From the NCBI GenBank assembly GCA_015061035.1, contig SUXK01000008.1:21506-85505 (forward strand): a DNA stretch of 64,000 nt. Reading direction: 5' to 3'. The translations under genes and the position numbers were made by a program. Positions 20,402 through 29,022 of this stretch are shown here, piece after piece. Positions within the stretch are counted from its first letter, which is position 1, and the number at the start of each line of letters is the position of its first letter. Source of the DNA: Bacteroidales bacterium (GTDB taxonomy: Bacteria > Bacteroidota > Bacteroidia > Bacteroidales > G3-4614). The notes beneath the pieces were generated by a model that worked only from the letters and a program-made list of their open reading frames with translations, was not told where the DNA came from and ran no database searches.

Positions 20402-21802
20402 ATGTACGCTGTCCCAGACGAATATTTCTTCCGAATACATCATGTTAGACCTCGTTTCAAGAACGATGTTGAGAGTGTCTTGTTGTATGTCGCACAAGAG
20501 TGTACAAGGTTATCCGACTTACCTGTGCGAGACTATGCAGAGTTACTTAATCGTGCCATACGATTGTATGGCGGAAACTCCTCATTGGCCGACAAGACTA
20601 TCAATAATTGGAGAACTGAAATAGCCGCTCTATTTGGTTTCTATATAGAGGATAAGCAGATTGATGTGACAAGGACAGGTGAAATGGCAAAAATGTTAGC
20701 TACAAAGCAAGACCTAATAGAGTTCTTCAAATATTATCTGTATTACTTTCAATATCCAGGAGGACATCTCAAGCAAGATCGTGTAAAGGAGTTTATTGAA
20801 GCAGGTGTCAGATTCAAACCAGCCCAATATATTCTCAAGGTGCTGATTGCAGGAAATGCCAAGCATCCCCCTTTTGCTATTAGCAAAGCAGAAGCGACAC
20901 ATTGTATATTCAATGATTTACGAGTAACAAGGGATAATCGTGATCCGAAGGAAGTAGTTAAACTTATTGTGGATAATCGTGAACACAAAATTGAGTACGA
21001 TTCTCAAGGTGATGTTATAAGATATGCTGGCGACATTCTCGACTATATGGTTTTAGCCAATCTGCTAAAAGAGTCTCACGGATATTACTATATTAATGGT
21101 GGCGACTCCGAGGTTATATCCGCTTTTGTGAGGAGTTCTGCTTACTTTGAAGGATATGACAATTTTTATGGTAGGCAAAACATTGACCTAACCTCTATTA
21201 GGTTGAAAGAACCTCTGTGGTTTGAGTATGTTAACAATAAGTTGTCTTCCGACCTGTTTGCAACTGACATAGTTCAATTTATTGAAGAAACCTCTGCCGA
21301 GTACACGGATATTGTTGATGATAGAATCCAGCATATTATCGCTGATTCGCATCATACTACAAAAGATATTGGTGATATTGGAGAGTCTCTTGTCATTAGC
21401 CACGAGAAAGTGCGTATTACGCAGTGTGGATTGGGGGACTTGTCTCACTTAATACAGAAAATACCAACAGCTTTAGGCGTAGGCTATGATATTCAAAGTT
21501 TAGAGGGAACTCCTGACCGCATAAAGCGCTATATTGAGGTTAAAACTACTATCAGTCAAAATAGGCTTAACTTCGGCAATTTCCATTTAACTCCCAATGA
21601 ATGGAATTCTGCCACTACGCTCCGAGATCGTTATTATGTTTATCGCTTGATGATAAGTAAAGACGAACGAACTCTCTATATTCTACAAGATCCTGAAAGT
21701 TTATATAAGCAGAATAAAATATCAATGTCATTATCACATAAAAGTGGTGTTGAAATATCATTTCCCGAAACCGCTTGTACTAAAACCGCACTAATGCTAT
21801 GA
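20402..21802 (+). CDS. Restriction endonuclease with C-terminal DUF3883-type PD-(D/E)XK domain
   Basis: Predicted type II nuclease of the unit. The C-terminal part (about 320-466) is DUF3883/NOV_C-like: IGDIGESLVISHEK, then the nuclease core GYDI (Asp363) and YIEVKTT (Glu379, Lys381), a D-X15-E-X-K arrangement. The N-terminal 300 residues have no family I recognise and probably carry DNA recognition. It starts 7 bp after methyltransferase 1 and overlaps methyltransferase 2 by 4 bp (ATGA), so expression is translationally coupled with protection on both sides. Cognate nuclease is the most economical reading of the context; activity is inferred. Confidence 0.82.
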   Translation: MYAVPDEYFFRIHHVRPRFKNDVESVLLYVAQECTRLSDLPVRDYAELLNRAIRLYGGNSSLADKTINNWRTEIAALFGFYIEDKQIDVTRTGEMAKMLATKQDLIEFFKYYLYYFQYPGGHLKQDRVKEFIEAGVRFKPAQYILKVLIAGNAKHPPFAISKAEATHCIFNDLRVTRDNRDPKEVVKLIVDNREHKIEYDSQGDVIRYAGDILDYMVLANLLKESHGYYYINGGDSEVISAFVRSSAYFEGYDNFYGRQNIDLTSIRLKEPLWFEYVNNKLSSDLFATDIVQFIEETSAEYTDIVDDRIQHIIADSHHTTKDIGDIGESLVISHEKVRITQCGLGDLSHLIQKIPTALGVGYDIQSLEGTPDRIKRYIEVKTTISQNRLNFGNFHLTPNEWNSATTLRDRYYVYRLMISKDERTLYILQDPESLYKQNKISMSLSHKSGVEISFPETACTKTALML

Positions 21803-22758
21803 AGAAATTGAAAGTTGCATCAATGTTTTGTGGGTGCGGAGGTATGGATTTAGGTATCTTGGGTGGATTTGAGTATCTCGGAAAGAGATACGCTAAACTA
21901 CCTTATGAGATTGTGTATGCGTTGGATAATGATGAGTACTGTACGAAGATCTACAACGACAACTTCAAGCATAAATGTGTTGTTCAAGATATTAAATCTT
22001 TAGATATTGCGAGCCTGCCCGATTTCGATGTCTTGATAGGAGGTTTCCCTTGTCAATCATTTTCTATCTCTGCACAAAACCCACCTCGACTTGGATATAA
22101 GGATGAGCGAGGAATGCTATTCTTTGAGATGGTAAAGATTCTGCGTGAGCGACATCCTCGATTCTTTATTGCCGAGAATGTCAAAGGTCTATTATCTGCA
22201 AACAAAGGCAAAGCCTTCCCAATGATTATTGAGGAGTTTGAGAATGCGGGTTATAAAGTTGTGCAGAAGCTTCTCAATGCTGAAGAGTATGGCGTACCGC
22301 AGCGTCGCCAGAGAGTTGTGATTGTTGGCTTTCGCAACGAGGATGACTATAATAGATTCAACTATCCAACACCCATCAACAATCGTAAGACATTGGGTGA
22401 TGTTATAGATTTGTTAGCCGACAATGATGACAAATGGTTTTTCAGTCAAAAGGCGGTTGATGGAATGATGGCCGTGCGCGAAAAGATGAATAAGGGTCGA
22501 GTACAAAATCTCGACGAGCCATGTAACACCATAAGTTCGCATTTAGCGAAAGTTAGTCTAAATTCAACGGATCCTGTGCGATTTGTGAATGACCGCTATC
22601 GTCGTTTCACTCCACGAGAGTGTGCAAGAATCCAATCATTCCCCGACTCTTTTGTGTTGGATTCTGTATCCGAAGCTCGCCAATATAAAGCTATTGGTAA
22701 TGCGGTACCACCTGTGATGATGTGGTATATTGCAAAAGAATTAATCAAAGCGAAATAA
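21799..22758 (+). CDS. DNA (cytosine-5) methyltransferase 2 of the R-M unit
   Basis: Second C5 methyltransferase, 319 residues, from a different subgroup than the first: I SMFCGCGGMDLGI, IV GGFPCQSFS (Cys85), VI AENV, VIII QRRQRVVIVG, target region NLDEPCNTISSHLAKV, IX RECARIQSFPD, X YKAIGNAVPP. Two different m5C enzymes flanking one nuclease is the classic layout for an asymmetric recognition site, each methyltransferase handling one strand. Overlaps the nuclease stop by 4 bp. A hairpin terminator follows immediately. Confidence 0.95.
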   Translation: MKKLKVASMFCGCGGMDLGILGGFEYLGKRYAKLPYEIVYALDNDEYCTKIYNDNFKHKCVVQDIKSLDIASLPDFDVLIGGFPCQSFSISAQNPPRLGYKDERGMLFFEMVKILRERHPRFFIAENVKGLLSANKGKAFPMIIEEFENAGYKVVQKLLNAEEYGVPQRRQRVVIVGFRNEDDYNRFNYPTPINNRKTLGDVIDLLADNDDKWFFSQKAVDGMMAVREKMNKGRVQNLDEPCNTISSHLAKVSLNSTDPVRFVNDRYRRFTPRECARIQSFPDSFVLDSVSEARQYKAIGNAVPPVMMWYIAKELIKAK

Positions 22759-22759
22759 C

Positions 22760-22796
22760 AACCTCCTCATAAGCATAATACTACCATGAGGAGGTT
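22760..22796 (+). terminator. Terminator of the R-M operon
   Basis: AACCTCCTCAT (22760-22770) / ATGAGGAGGTT (22786-22796) followed by a short T run, 2 bp after the methyltransferase 2 stop, between convergent genes. Confidence 0.8.
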
Positions 22797-22823
22797 TTGC
22801 TAATTAGTATGATATGGTTCCAA

Positions 22824-23255
22824 CTATCTTAAATGAAAATCCATGTCAAATTTAGACACCCTGCCCTTTGAGATAACTCTCACTGGGCTGTAATTGTATG
22901 TCTCCTTACCCTGAGTATTAATAGGAGGTTGGGCTTTATAAATACATGCATTCTCAACTTCATCTAATGAACCAATTGGAACTTCGCATACACTGTAATA
23001 TAAGGTCTCTCCTTTTTCTAATTCGGCATTCCAATCTTCATAATGTTCATGTTCCCCATTTAATCGAGCATTAACATCTTCCGATTGCCCAATATAAAGC
23101 AACTCTTTTATATTGGCGGTATACTTACCATCCCTATTTTGAGTTCTTTCACCTCGGTACACAAAGTATAGTCCTGATATTGCTGGAATGCTTTCTTTGT
23201 GTACTTCTGGATAATATCCATTGAATTCTAAATTGTATCTTTTCACTATCAACAT
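22824..23255 (-). CDS. GIY-YIG domain protein
   Basis: 143-residue protein with a GIY-YIG-like nuclease core: SGLYFVY (27-33) and LLYIGQSEDVNARL (52-65, Arg64), then EVENACIYKAQPPINTQ with the glutamate expected for metal binding. Convergent to the R-M operon and separated by its terminator. GIY-YIG proteins occur as restriction enzymes and as homing or repair nucleases; this one has no extra DNA-binding domain. Role in defence is inferred from the island only. Confidence 0.75.
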   Translation of the reverse strand: MLIVKRYNLEFNGYYPEVHKESIPAISGLYFVYRGERTQNRDGKYTANIKELLYIGQSEDVNARLNGEHEHYEDWNAELEKGETLYYSVCEVPIGSLDEVENACIYKAQPPINTQGKETYNYSPVRVISKGRVSKFDMDFHLR

Positions 23256-23582
23256 ATTTTAGTACTATTGCTTTTATTATGTTCTTTGCTGATGGCATTA
23301 TCTTTGTTCTGTTTATTTGTGGAACTTGAGACGAATTGCCATATTTGCATCGCTAAAATGAAATATATGTGTTATTTTACTCCCCATAGCCATCGTTTTT
23401 CAGGATTTGGCAATCCGCCATCTTTTTAATCATCGTCGAGTTATCTCATAGGCACCTCCTAACTTATTATATATTAAACAAAAGCAAAATTGATATTAAC
23501 AATAGGTGTGCCAGTGGGTATTTTTAGGACAAATTGAAGATTTTGGCAGTCTTTAGATGCAAATAACTGACACAATGGCAGA
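23256..23582. other. Non-coding stretch inside the island
   Basis: No credible gene is seen. The minus strand has an 18-codon ORF (MIKKMADCQILKNDGYGE, within about 23375-23435) without a clear promoter; it may be a relic of a mobile-element gene. Nothing else recognised. Confidence 0.4.
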
Positions 23583-23608
23583 AGAGCTAGGATAACCTAG
23601 CTCTTTTT
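23583..23608 (+). terminator. Plus-strand hairpin terminator without an obvious upstream gene
   Basis: AGAGCTAGG-ataa-CCTAGCTCT followed by five T. It is a well-formed rho-independent terminator, but no plus-strand gene precedes it within the 825 bp since the R-M terminator, suggesting a lost gene or an undetected small RNA. Confidence 0.6.
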
Positions 23609-23627
23609 GTCATTATCAACAAAGAAA

Positions 23628-23647
23628 AAGGCGACCGAAGTCGCCTT
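23628..23647 (-). terminator. Terminator of the HTH gene
   Basis: AAGGCGAC-cgaa-GTCGCCTT with an A run upstream on the plus strand, i.e. a T run on the minus-strand transcript, 34 bp after the second stop of the HTH reading frame. Confidence 0.75.
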
Positions 23648-23770
23648 GCCACTCTTTACCTAATTCATCAACCCTCCTCACTAGCGTCGATTTCTATATC
23701 GCCACGGATCGGGAGTCATAAACTTTTCGAACTCCTCCATATTAGTGATGTACTCGATATTTTGTTTCTT

Positions 23771-24037
23771 CTAGAGCCACTTCTTGATAGTCGGTCGATC
23801 GAAATACAATCTGTTACCTTGGCGGATAAAAGGAATGTCGTGACACCTCACCGTTCGGTACACCGCAGATTTGGATTTGCCAAGTAGCTTGCAAACATCC
23901 TCCACGCTCATCAATTCTCCTTCGAGTGGCTGAGGTTGCTGTTTCTCGCGAACTGTCTTTTCAAGTGCTTCAATTCGTTCTACCAGATTTTGAATGAGCT
24001 CTGGCATTTGCTCAAATGATACAACTTTCGTTTCCAT
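23771..24037 (-). CDS. Excisionase-like helix-turn-helix protein, frame interrupted by amber codon
   Basis: Starts METKVVSFEQMPELIQNL, a coiled-coil N-terminus typical of small HTH proteins of Bacteroides mobile units, then the MerR/Xis-like HTH MSVEDVCKLLGKSKSAVYRT, and RLYFDRPTIKKWL before TAG at 23771-23773. The frame continues past TAG for 29 codons (KKQNIEYITNMEEF..., ...FMTPDPWRYRNRR) to a second TAG at 23681-23683, and that tail looks like real protein. The gene is therefore either truncated by a point mutation or read through. Starts further upstream (24064, 24178) add residues without similarity. Located beside phased repeats, as expected for an excision factor. Confidence 0.7.
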   Translation of the reverse strand: METKVVSFEQMPELIQNLVERIEALEKTVREKQQPQPLEGELMSVEDVCKLLGKSKSAVYRTVRCHDIPFIRQGNRLYFDRPTIKKWL

Positions 24038-24190
24038 TTTGTTATTGGTTTTTAGTGAATTCATATTAAGTATAGGAGGGCATTGAAGGGAAGGTTTGAT
24101 AATGAGTGATTTTTTTGCAAAAAAGTTGTGAACGACTTTCGCCACCGACAACCTATGCCTTTTTATTAGAAAGTACAATTATCTTCGCCA

Positions 24191-24230
24191 TTTTATTGCA
24201 GCTCGTTGCACTCCATTGCACACCATTGCA
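24191..24230. repeat. Four TTGCA repeats with exact 10-bp period
   Basis: TTGCA ends each of four consecutive 10-mers (24196-24200, 24206-24210, 24216-24220, 24226-24230). Helically phased repeats next to an excisionase-like gene suggest a recombinase or Xis binding array. Confidence 0.55.
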
Positions 24231-24274
24231 AACTTGGCGAGATATTTTTGTTGAATGGGCAGACAAGCATAGAA

Positions 24275-24308
24275 AAATCCCGAAAGTCGAGTCTAACTTT
24301 CGGGATTT
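24275..24308. terminator. Hairpin AAATCCCGAAAG / CTTTCGGGATTT
   Basis: Perfect 12-bp stem (24275-24286, 24297-24308) with A/T ends, able to terminate in either direction. It lies between the two phased repeat arrays. Confidence 0.55.
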
Positions 24309-24346
24309 ATTCGTCTATTTTTGTGGAAATTTCTGTTGCTATTTGT

Positions 24347-24390
24347 GGGCGTTAGCGTTTGTTAGTGTGCATTAGAGGGCGTTAGTTACT
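24347..24390. repeat. Four (G/A)TTAG repeats with exact 10-bp period; likely element end
   Basis: GTTAG at 24351, 24361, ATTAG at 24371, GTTAG at 24381, with GGGCGTTAG duplicated at 24347 and 24377. It abuts the 3' end of the ZIP gene (stop at 24407). The pattern fits arm-type sites of a tyrosine recombinase att site. Confidence 0.5.
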
Positions 24391-24406
24391 TACCGATGCA
24401 GAATTA

Positions 24407-25210
24407 TTATAACGTTCCGTCTAAAATCATCATAATGGCAAAGCCTAAGGCAACGCCTATGGTGGCAATATTTGAATGTTTACCTGATTGCCCCTCGGGG
24501 ATAATCTCTTCAACTATAACATATAGCATTGCTCCTCCAGCAAAGGCAAGTATGGCAGGAAATATTGGCATTGTTCCATCAATTAGTAACATGGTGATTA
24601 ATGCCGATATTGGTTGCACCAACCCTGTTGCCGATCCCCACAAAAACGATTTGAATTTACTCATTCCCATACTATTGAGGGGTGCCGACACAACGGCTCC
24701 TTCTGGGATGTTTTGCAGTGCCATTCCCAAAGATAGTGCTATGGCTGTGGCTCCTGTTATCATATCGCCTCCCTCCATTGCTCCCGAAAGGACTACTCCT
24801 ATTGCCATACCTTCGGGGATGTGGTGAATTGTTATGGCAAGTATAAGCATAGTGCTTCGCTTTAAACTTGATGGCAATCCCTCAACTGAATCGGAGGAGA
24901 TATGTAGGTGTGGCGTAATGGTATCTAAAAGAAGTAAGAATCCCATACCTACCAAAAAACCTATGGTGGGTGAGAGCCATGGTATAGAGTCTTTTTCGGC
25001 AGCCATCTCCATTGCTGGTTGCATTAACGACCATATTATGGCAGCAAGCATAACTCCTGCAGCAAATCCCAACATAAGTTTCTGCGAGGGCGAATTGCTA
25101 TCGCTCTTTATCATATATACTGTTGCTGCTCCTATAACACATCCTATTATTGGGATTACTAATCCCATCGCAACCAATATTGTATTGTTATTTAAAAACT
25201 CCTCTAACAT
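24407..25210 (-). CDS. ZIP family divalent metal transporter
   Basis: Inner-membrane zinc/iron-type importer, 267 residues and about eight transmembrane helices. The metal-site helices carry HHIPEGMAIGV and QNIPEGAVVSAPL. The C-terminus (GFAIMMILDGTL) ends 17 bp from the phased repeats, so integration of the island at the 3' end may have changed its last codons. The N-terminal end overlaps the VanZ-like gene by 23 bp, which lies upstream on the same strand, so the two are co-expressed. Confidence 0.92.
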   Translation of the reverse strand: MLEEFLNNNTILVAMGLVIPIIGCVIGAATVYMIKSDSNSPSQKLMLGFAAGVMLAAIIWSLMQPAMEMAAEKDSIPWLSPTIGFLVGMGFLLLLDTITPHLHISSDSVEGLPSSLKRSTMLILAITIHHIPEGMAIGVVLSGAMEGGDMITGATAIALSLGMALQNIPEGAVVSAPLNSMGMSKFKSFLWGSATGLVQPISALITMLLIDGTMPIFPAILAFAGGAMLYVIVEEIIPEGQSGKHSNIATIGVALGFAIMMILDGTL

Positions 25211-25619
25211 AATTGATGAATCTAAAATATAGTTTTGCTGTATATGGTGCTAAACTCGTTGCAACTACTCCACCCGCAATATTACACACAAAATCTAAAA
25301 TATCACCACTGCGTGTATCGGTTAAGAGTTGTTGCCCCACCTCAGTTACCCCTGCAAGTAGCAAAATGGTTACAAGCGCTATGATTGTGGATAGTTTTCG
25401 ACCCATCCAAATAAAGTCGATGTAGAGTGCCGATGCTACCCCATAATACATAATAAAATGAACTACCTTATCGGCGTGGGGAAACATCAAGAAACTCAAA
25501 CTATCATACTCATGAACATTATTAAAAGACAGATAGAGAAGCAGAGCAATGGCCACCATACTCAATTTATAACTATTCACTATCTTTATAACGTTCTTGC
25601 CCATATTGCTGTTTACCAC
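25188..25619 (-). CDS. VanZ-like membrane protein
   Basis: 143 residues with four hydrophobic segments and the VanZ-family pattern DKVVHFIMYYGVASALYIDF ... GVTEVGQQLLTDTRSGDILDF (shown in two parts). Members contribute to glycopeptide resistance in some Gram-positives but are of unknown role here. It overlaps the ZIP gene start by 23 bp. The upstream region (25620-25699) is shared with the divergent dGTPase gene. Confidence 0.85.
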   Translation of the reverse strand: MVNSNMGKNVIKIVNSYKLSMVAIALLLYLSFNNVHEYDSLSFLMFPHADKVVHFIMYYGVASALYIDFIWMGRKLSTIIALVTILLLAGVTEVGQQLLTDTRSGDILDFVCNIAGGVVATSLAPYTAKLYFRFINYVRGVFK

Positions 25620-25670
25620 ACTATGTTTAATGAAATTAAAAATTGTGTGCTAAGATAACTATTTTTATTG

Positions 25671-25678
25671 TATCTTCG
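25671..25678 (+). promoter_or_regulatory. Candidate -7 box TATCTTCG for the dGTPase gene
   Basis: TAnnTTTG-like box 21 bp before the ATG at 25700; the -33 element is weak. A short leader of about 16 nt is implied. Confidence 0.4.
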
Positions 25679-25699
25679 CAAAAGATTTAGATTTTATAG

Positions 25700-27049
25700 A
25701 TGAATAGTAACGAAAAAATGGATTGGGGACGTTTATTGTCCTCTAAGAGATTTGGTCTTGAAGATTATGATGATGACAAACATCACAATCGCACTCGCTT
25801 TCAACGCGACTATGACCGATTGATATTTTCGGCTCCATTTCGCCGACTACAAAATAAAACTCAGGTTTTTCCTTTGCCTGGCAGTGTGTTTGTTCATAAC
25901 CGTTTGACGCATAGTTTAGAGGTGTCGAGCGTGGGACGCTCATTAGGAAGTAACATTGCTTCGCATATTGAGGAAAATACCACCGATGAGGAGTTATTAC
26001 GTAAACTTCCCGGCATACCCGATATTGTGGCTACCGCTTGTTTGGCACACGATATGGGAAATCCTCCTTTTGGACATTCGGGAGAGATGGCAATAGGCTC
26101 GTTCTTTTCTGAAGGTAAGGGATTGGAGTTGAAGGGTATTATCGGAGACCGACTCTGGTGCGACCTCTCGCACTTTGAGGGTAACGCCAATGCCTTCCGT
26201 CTTTTAACTCACCACTTTAACGGCAGAAGGAAAGGTGGTTTTGCTCTCACCTACTCAACTCTTGCATCGATAGTTAAATACCCTTACGAATCGGCTCTTG
26301 CTGGGGTAAAGGGTAAATTCGGGTTCTTTGTAAGTGAAGAGGAGCACTACAAAAAGGTTGCTGCGGAGTTGGGCATATTAGACAAAGGTGATGGTAAATA
26401 TGTGAAATATTGTCGACACCCATTGGTATATTTGGTTGAGGCTGCCGATGATATTTGTTATCAGATAATGGACATTGAGGACTCGCACAAACTAAAAATC
26501 CTTACAACCAACCAAACAAAAGAGTATCTGTTGGCATTCTTTGAGGGAGAGGGATTAGAACACGTTGAGAATATTTTATCGATGGTTGAGGACAAAAATG
26601 AGCAGATTGCCTATTTGCGTTCGTCTATTGTGGGGTTATTGGTTGATGAGTGTTCAAAAGCATTTATTGCTCACGAAGATGAGATATTGCGAGGTGAGTG
26701 TACTAAACCTCTTATTGATATGATCTCTGAAACTCCTCGCAAAGCATACGAAGCATGCTCTGAAATGGCATATGAAAAGATATATAACTACTCTGGGGTA
26801 TTAGATATTGAGTTGGCTGGTAACCAAATTGTAAATATGTTATTGGAGCGTTTGGTTGATGCAGTACTGCACCCCGACAAATCATACTCAAAACTGCTGT
26901 TGGCAAAAGTTCCTCAACAGTATGATATGAGAGCGAAAGATATTCCATCGCGTATTCAGGCGGTAACCGATTACATTTCGGGTATGACCGATGTTTATGC
27001 TTTGGATTTGTATCAAAAACTAAACGGAATGAGTTTACCGGTAATTTAG
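25700..27049 (+). CDS. dgt: Deoxyguanosinetriphosphate triphosphohydrolase (dGTPase)
   Basis: HD-superfamily hydrolase that converts dGTP to deoxyguanosine and triphosphate, affecting dNTP pools; related enzymes also restrict phage. Metal-binding signature: NRLTHSLEVSSVGRSLG and ACLAHDMGNPPFGHSGE (HD pair), later YLVEAADDICYQIMDIED. The 449-residue length fits the longer dGTPase type. It stands divergent from the VanZ gene and 40 bp before hflX. Chromosomal housekeeping is more likely than defence because the neighbours are core genes. Confidence 0.93.
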   Translation: MNSNEKMDWGRLLSSKRFGLEDYDDDKHHNRTRFQRDYDRLIFSAPFRRLQNKTQVFPLPGSVFVHNRLTHSLEVSSVGRSLGSNIASHIEENTTDEELLRKLPGIPDIVATACLAHDMGNPPFGHSGEMAIGSFFSEGKGLELKGIIGDRLWCDLSHFEGNANAFRLLTHHFNGRRKGGFALTYSTLASIVKYPYESALAGVKGKFGFFVSEEEHYKKVAAELGILDKGDGKYVKYCRHPLVYLVEAADDICYQIMDIEDSHKLKILTTNQTKEYLLAFFEGEGLEHVENILSMVEDKNEQIAYLRSSIVGLLVDECSKAFIAHEDEILRGECTKPLIDMISETPRKAYEACSEMAYEKIYNYSGVLDIELAGNQIVNMLLERLVDAVLHPDKSYSKLLLAKVPQQYDMRAKDIPSRIQAVTDYISGMTDVYALDLYQKLNGMSLPVI

Positions 27050-27089
27050 TTAATTAGAATTTAATTTCTCATTCCTAATTAAAGAAAAG

Positions 27090-28319
27090 ATGAAAGAATT
27101 TATATTAACAGAACAGGAGAGCGAACGCACCGTATTGGTGGGTTTGGTTACTCCACAACAAAATGAGGCAAAGGTAAACGAGTACCTCGATGAACTTGCC
27201 TTTCTTGCCGACACTGCGGGAGCAGTGCCTGTAAAAAACTTTATACAAAAGTTAGACTATCCCAATCCTGTAACCTTTGTAGGTAAAGGTAAGTTGGAGG
27301 AGATACGTCAATACGTTGAAGAGAATGAAATTGGTTTGGTGATATTTGATGACGAACTATCGCCCAAACAGTTGAAAAATATTGAGGAGGCTTTAAAGGT
27401 TAAAATTCTTGACCGTACCTCATTGATATTAGATATTTTTGCCAAACGTGCACAAACAGCCCACGCTAAAACTCAAGTTGAGTTGGCTCAGTATCAATAT
27501 CTATTACCTCGCTTAACAAGGTTGTGGACACACCTTGAACGCCAGAGAGGTGGTATTGGTATGCGTGGACCCGGAGAGACTCAGATTGAGACCGACCGCC
27601 GTATTGTCCTTGACAAGATTTCGCATCTTAAAGAGGAGTTGAAACTGATTGACAAACAAAAATCGGTGCAACGTAAAAACAGAGGTAAGATGGTACGGGT
27701 GGCTCTTGTTGGATATACCAACGTAGGGAAATCAACATTGATGAACTTGTTGTGTAAATCTGATGTGTTTGCTGAAAACAAACTATTTGCAACTCTCGAC
27801 ACAACAGTGCGTAAGATGATTATTGAGAACCTACCCTTCTTGATGAGCGACACAGTAGGATTTATTCGCAAACTCCCCACAAACCTTATAGAGTCGTTTA
27901 AATCAACTCTTGACGAGGTGCGAGAGGCTGATATTCTTTTACATGTGGTAGATATTTCCCACCCTGCCTTTGAGGAACAGATTGAGGTGGTTGAGAAGAC
28001 TATTGCAGATATATGTAAGGATGGAGAGCAAAAGCCTGTGATATTGGTATTCAACAAGATTGATGCCTTCACTTACGTACAAAAAGATGAAGATGATCTA
28101 TCTCCTCGCACACGTGAGAATATATCGCTTGAAGAACTAAAGGCAACATACATGTCGCGTATGGGAGATAACTGTATATTTATTTCGGCAGTGGAGCGTA
28201 GTAACATAGAGGAGTTAAAAATGTTGATGTATCAAAAGGTAAAAGAGATACATGTAAAACGTTTCCCATACAACGACTTCCTCTACTATCAATACGATGA
28301 GAGTGGAGAGACTTTATAG
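27090..28319 (+). CDS. hflX: Ribosome-associated GTPase HflX
   Basis: Splits stalled or heat-damaged ribosomes. The N-terminal HflX domain includes NPVTFVGKGKLEEI and the glycine-rich linker RGGIGMRGPGETQIETDRR. The G domain follows with G1 GYTNVGKST, G3 DTVGFIRKLP and G4 NKID. Length 409 is complete. It lies 40 bp after the dGTPase gene and 11 bp before queH, so all three probably form one transcript. Confidence 0.96.
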   Translation: MKEFILTEQESERTVLVGLVTPQQNEAKVNEYLDELAFLADTAGAVPVKNFIQKLDYPNPVTFVGKGKLEEIRQYVEENEIGLVIFDDELSPKQLKNIEEALKVKILDRTSLILDIFAKRAQTAHAKTQVELAQYQYLLPRLTRLWTHLERQRGGIGMRGPGETQIETDRRIVLDKISHLKEELKLIDKQKSVQRKNRGKMVRVALVGYTNVGKSTLMNLLCKSDVFAENKLFATLDTTVRKMIIENLPFLMSDTVGFIRKLPTNLIESFKSTLDEVREADILLHVVDISHPAFEEQIEVVEKTIADICKDGEQKPVILVFNKIDAFTYVQKDEDDLSPRTRENISLEELKATYMSRMGDNCIFISAVERSNIEELKMLMYQKVKEIHVKRFPYNDFLYYQYDESGETL

Positions 28320-28330
28320 AGAGTAACGCT

Positions 28331-28906
28331 ATGATAAAACTCGCAACACCTGATGGTTCAACCACTGTTCTATTACATGCTTGTTGCGCACCATGTTCAT
28401 CGGCTATAATAGAGGCTATGTTGGCAAACAACATAACTCCCGTTATATACTTTTTCAATCCTAATATATACCCTCAAGAAGAGTACCTGAAACGTAAAAC
28501 CGAAATTGAAAATTATGCTCACCGATTGGGGTTAGAGATTGTTGATGATGATTACAATTATGAGGCATGGCGAAAGGGTACTTGCGGAATGGAGAACTTA
28601 CCCGAAAGAAGTAGTCGATGTATGTACTGCTTTAAAATGCGATTACTGCAAACTGCACGATATGCAGCAGAGCGAGGCATAAAATATTTTACTACGACAC
28701 TTGCCTCTTCTCGCTGGAAAGACTTTAACCAAATCATAGAGGCTGGTCGCTACGCCACCTCACAAGTTGAAGGTGTTGAGTTTTGGGAACAAAACTGGCG
28801 AAAAGGTGGTTTATATGAACGCCGCAACCAACTACTAAAAATAGAGAACTTTTATAACCAGCAATATTGCGGTTGCGAATATAGTGCTAAGAGAGTTATT
28901 AGTTAA
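28331..28906 (+). CDS. queH: Epoxyqueuosine reductase QueH
   Basis: Non-cobalamin enzyme for the last step of queuosine synthesis in tRNA. The N-terminal HACCAPCSS (16-24) supplies Cys18, Cys19 and Cys22. Further conserved cysteines are in SSRCMYCFKMR and YCGCEYS, as expected for the iron-sulfur/metal sites of the DUF208 family. At 191 residues it is full length. Other queuosine genes are not in the window. Ends at a bidirectional terminator facing rplS. Confidence 0.93.
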   Translation: MIKLATPDGSTTVLLHACCAPCSSAIIEAMLANNITPVIYFFNPNIYPQEEYLKRKTEIENYAHRLGLEIVDDDYNYEAWRKGTCGMENLPERSSRCMYCFKMRLLQTARYAAERGIKYFTTTLASSRWKDFNQIIEAGRYATSQVEGVEFWEQNWRKGGLYERRNQLLKIENFYNQQYCGCEYSAKRVIS

Positions 28907-28973
28907 CAAGCATTCGCATATTGAATTACGACACTTAAAATCGTTAATATTTTTAGTATTCACTAATACAAAA

Positions 28974-29001
28974 AAAGAGGCAATCTGAAAATTGCCTCTT
29001 T
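28974..29001. terminator. Bidirectional terminator between queH and rplS
   Basis: AAAGAGGCAAT (28974-28984) / ATTGCCTCTTT (28991-29001) with A tract before and T tract after, between convergent genes. Confidence 0.85.
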
Positions 29002-29022
29002 TTCTGTTCTATTGATAAAGCA

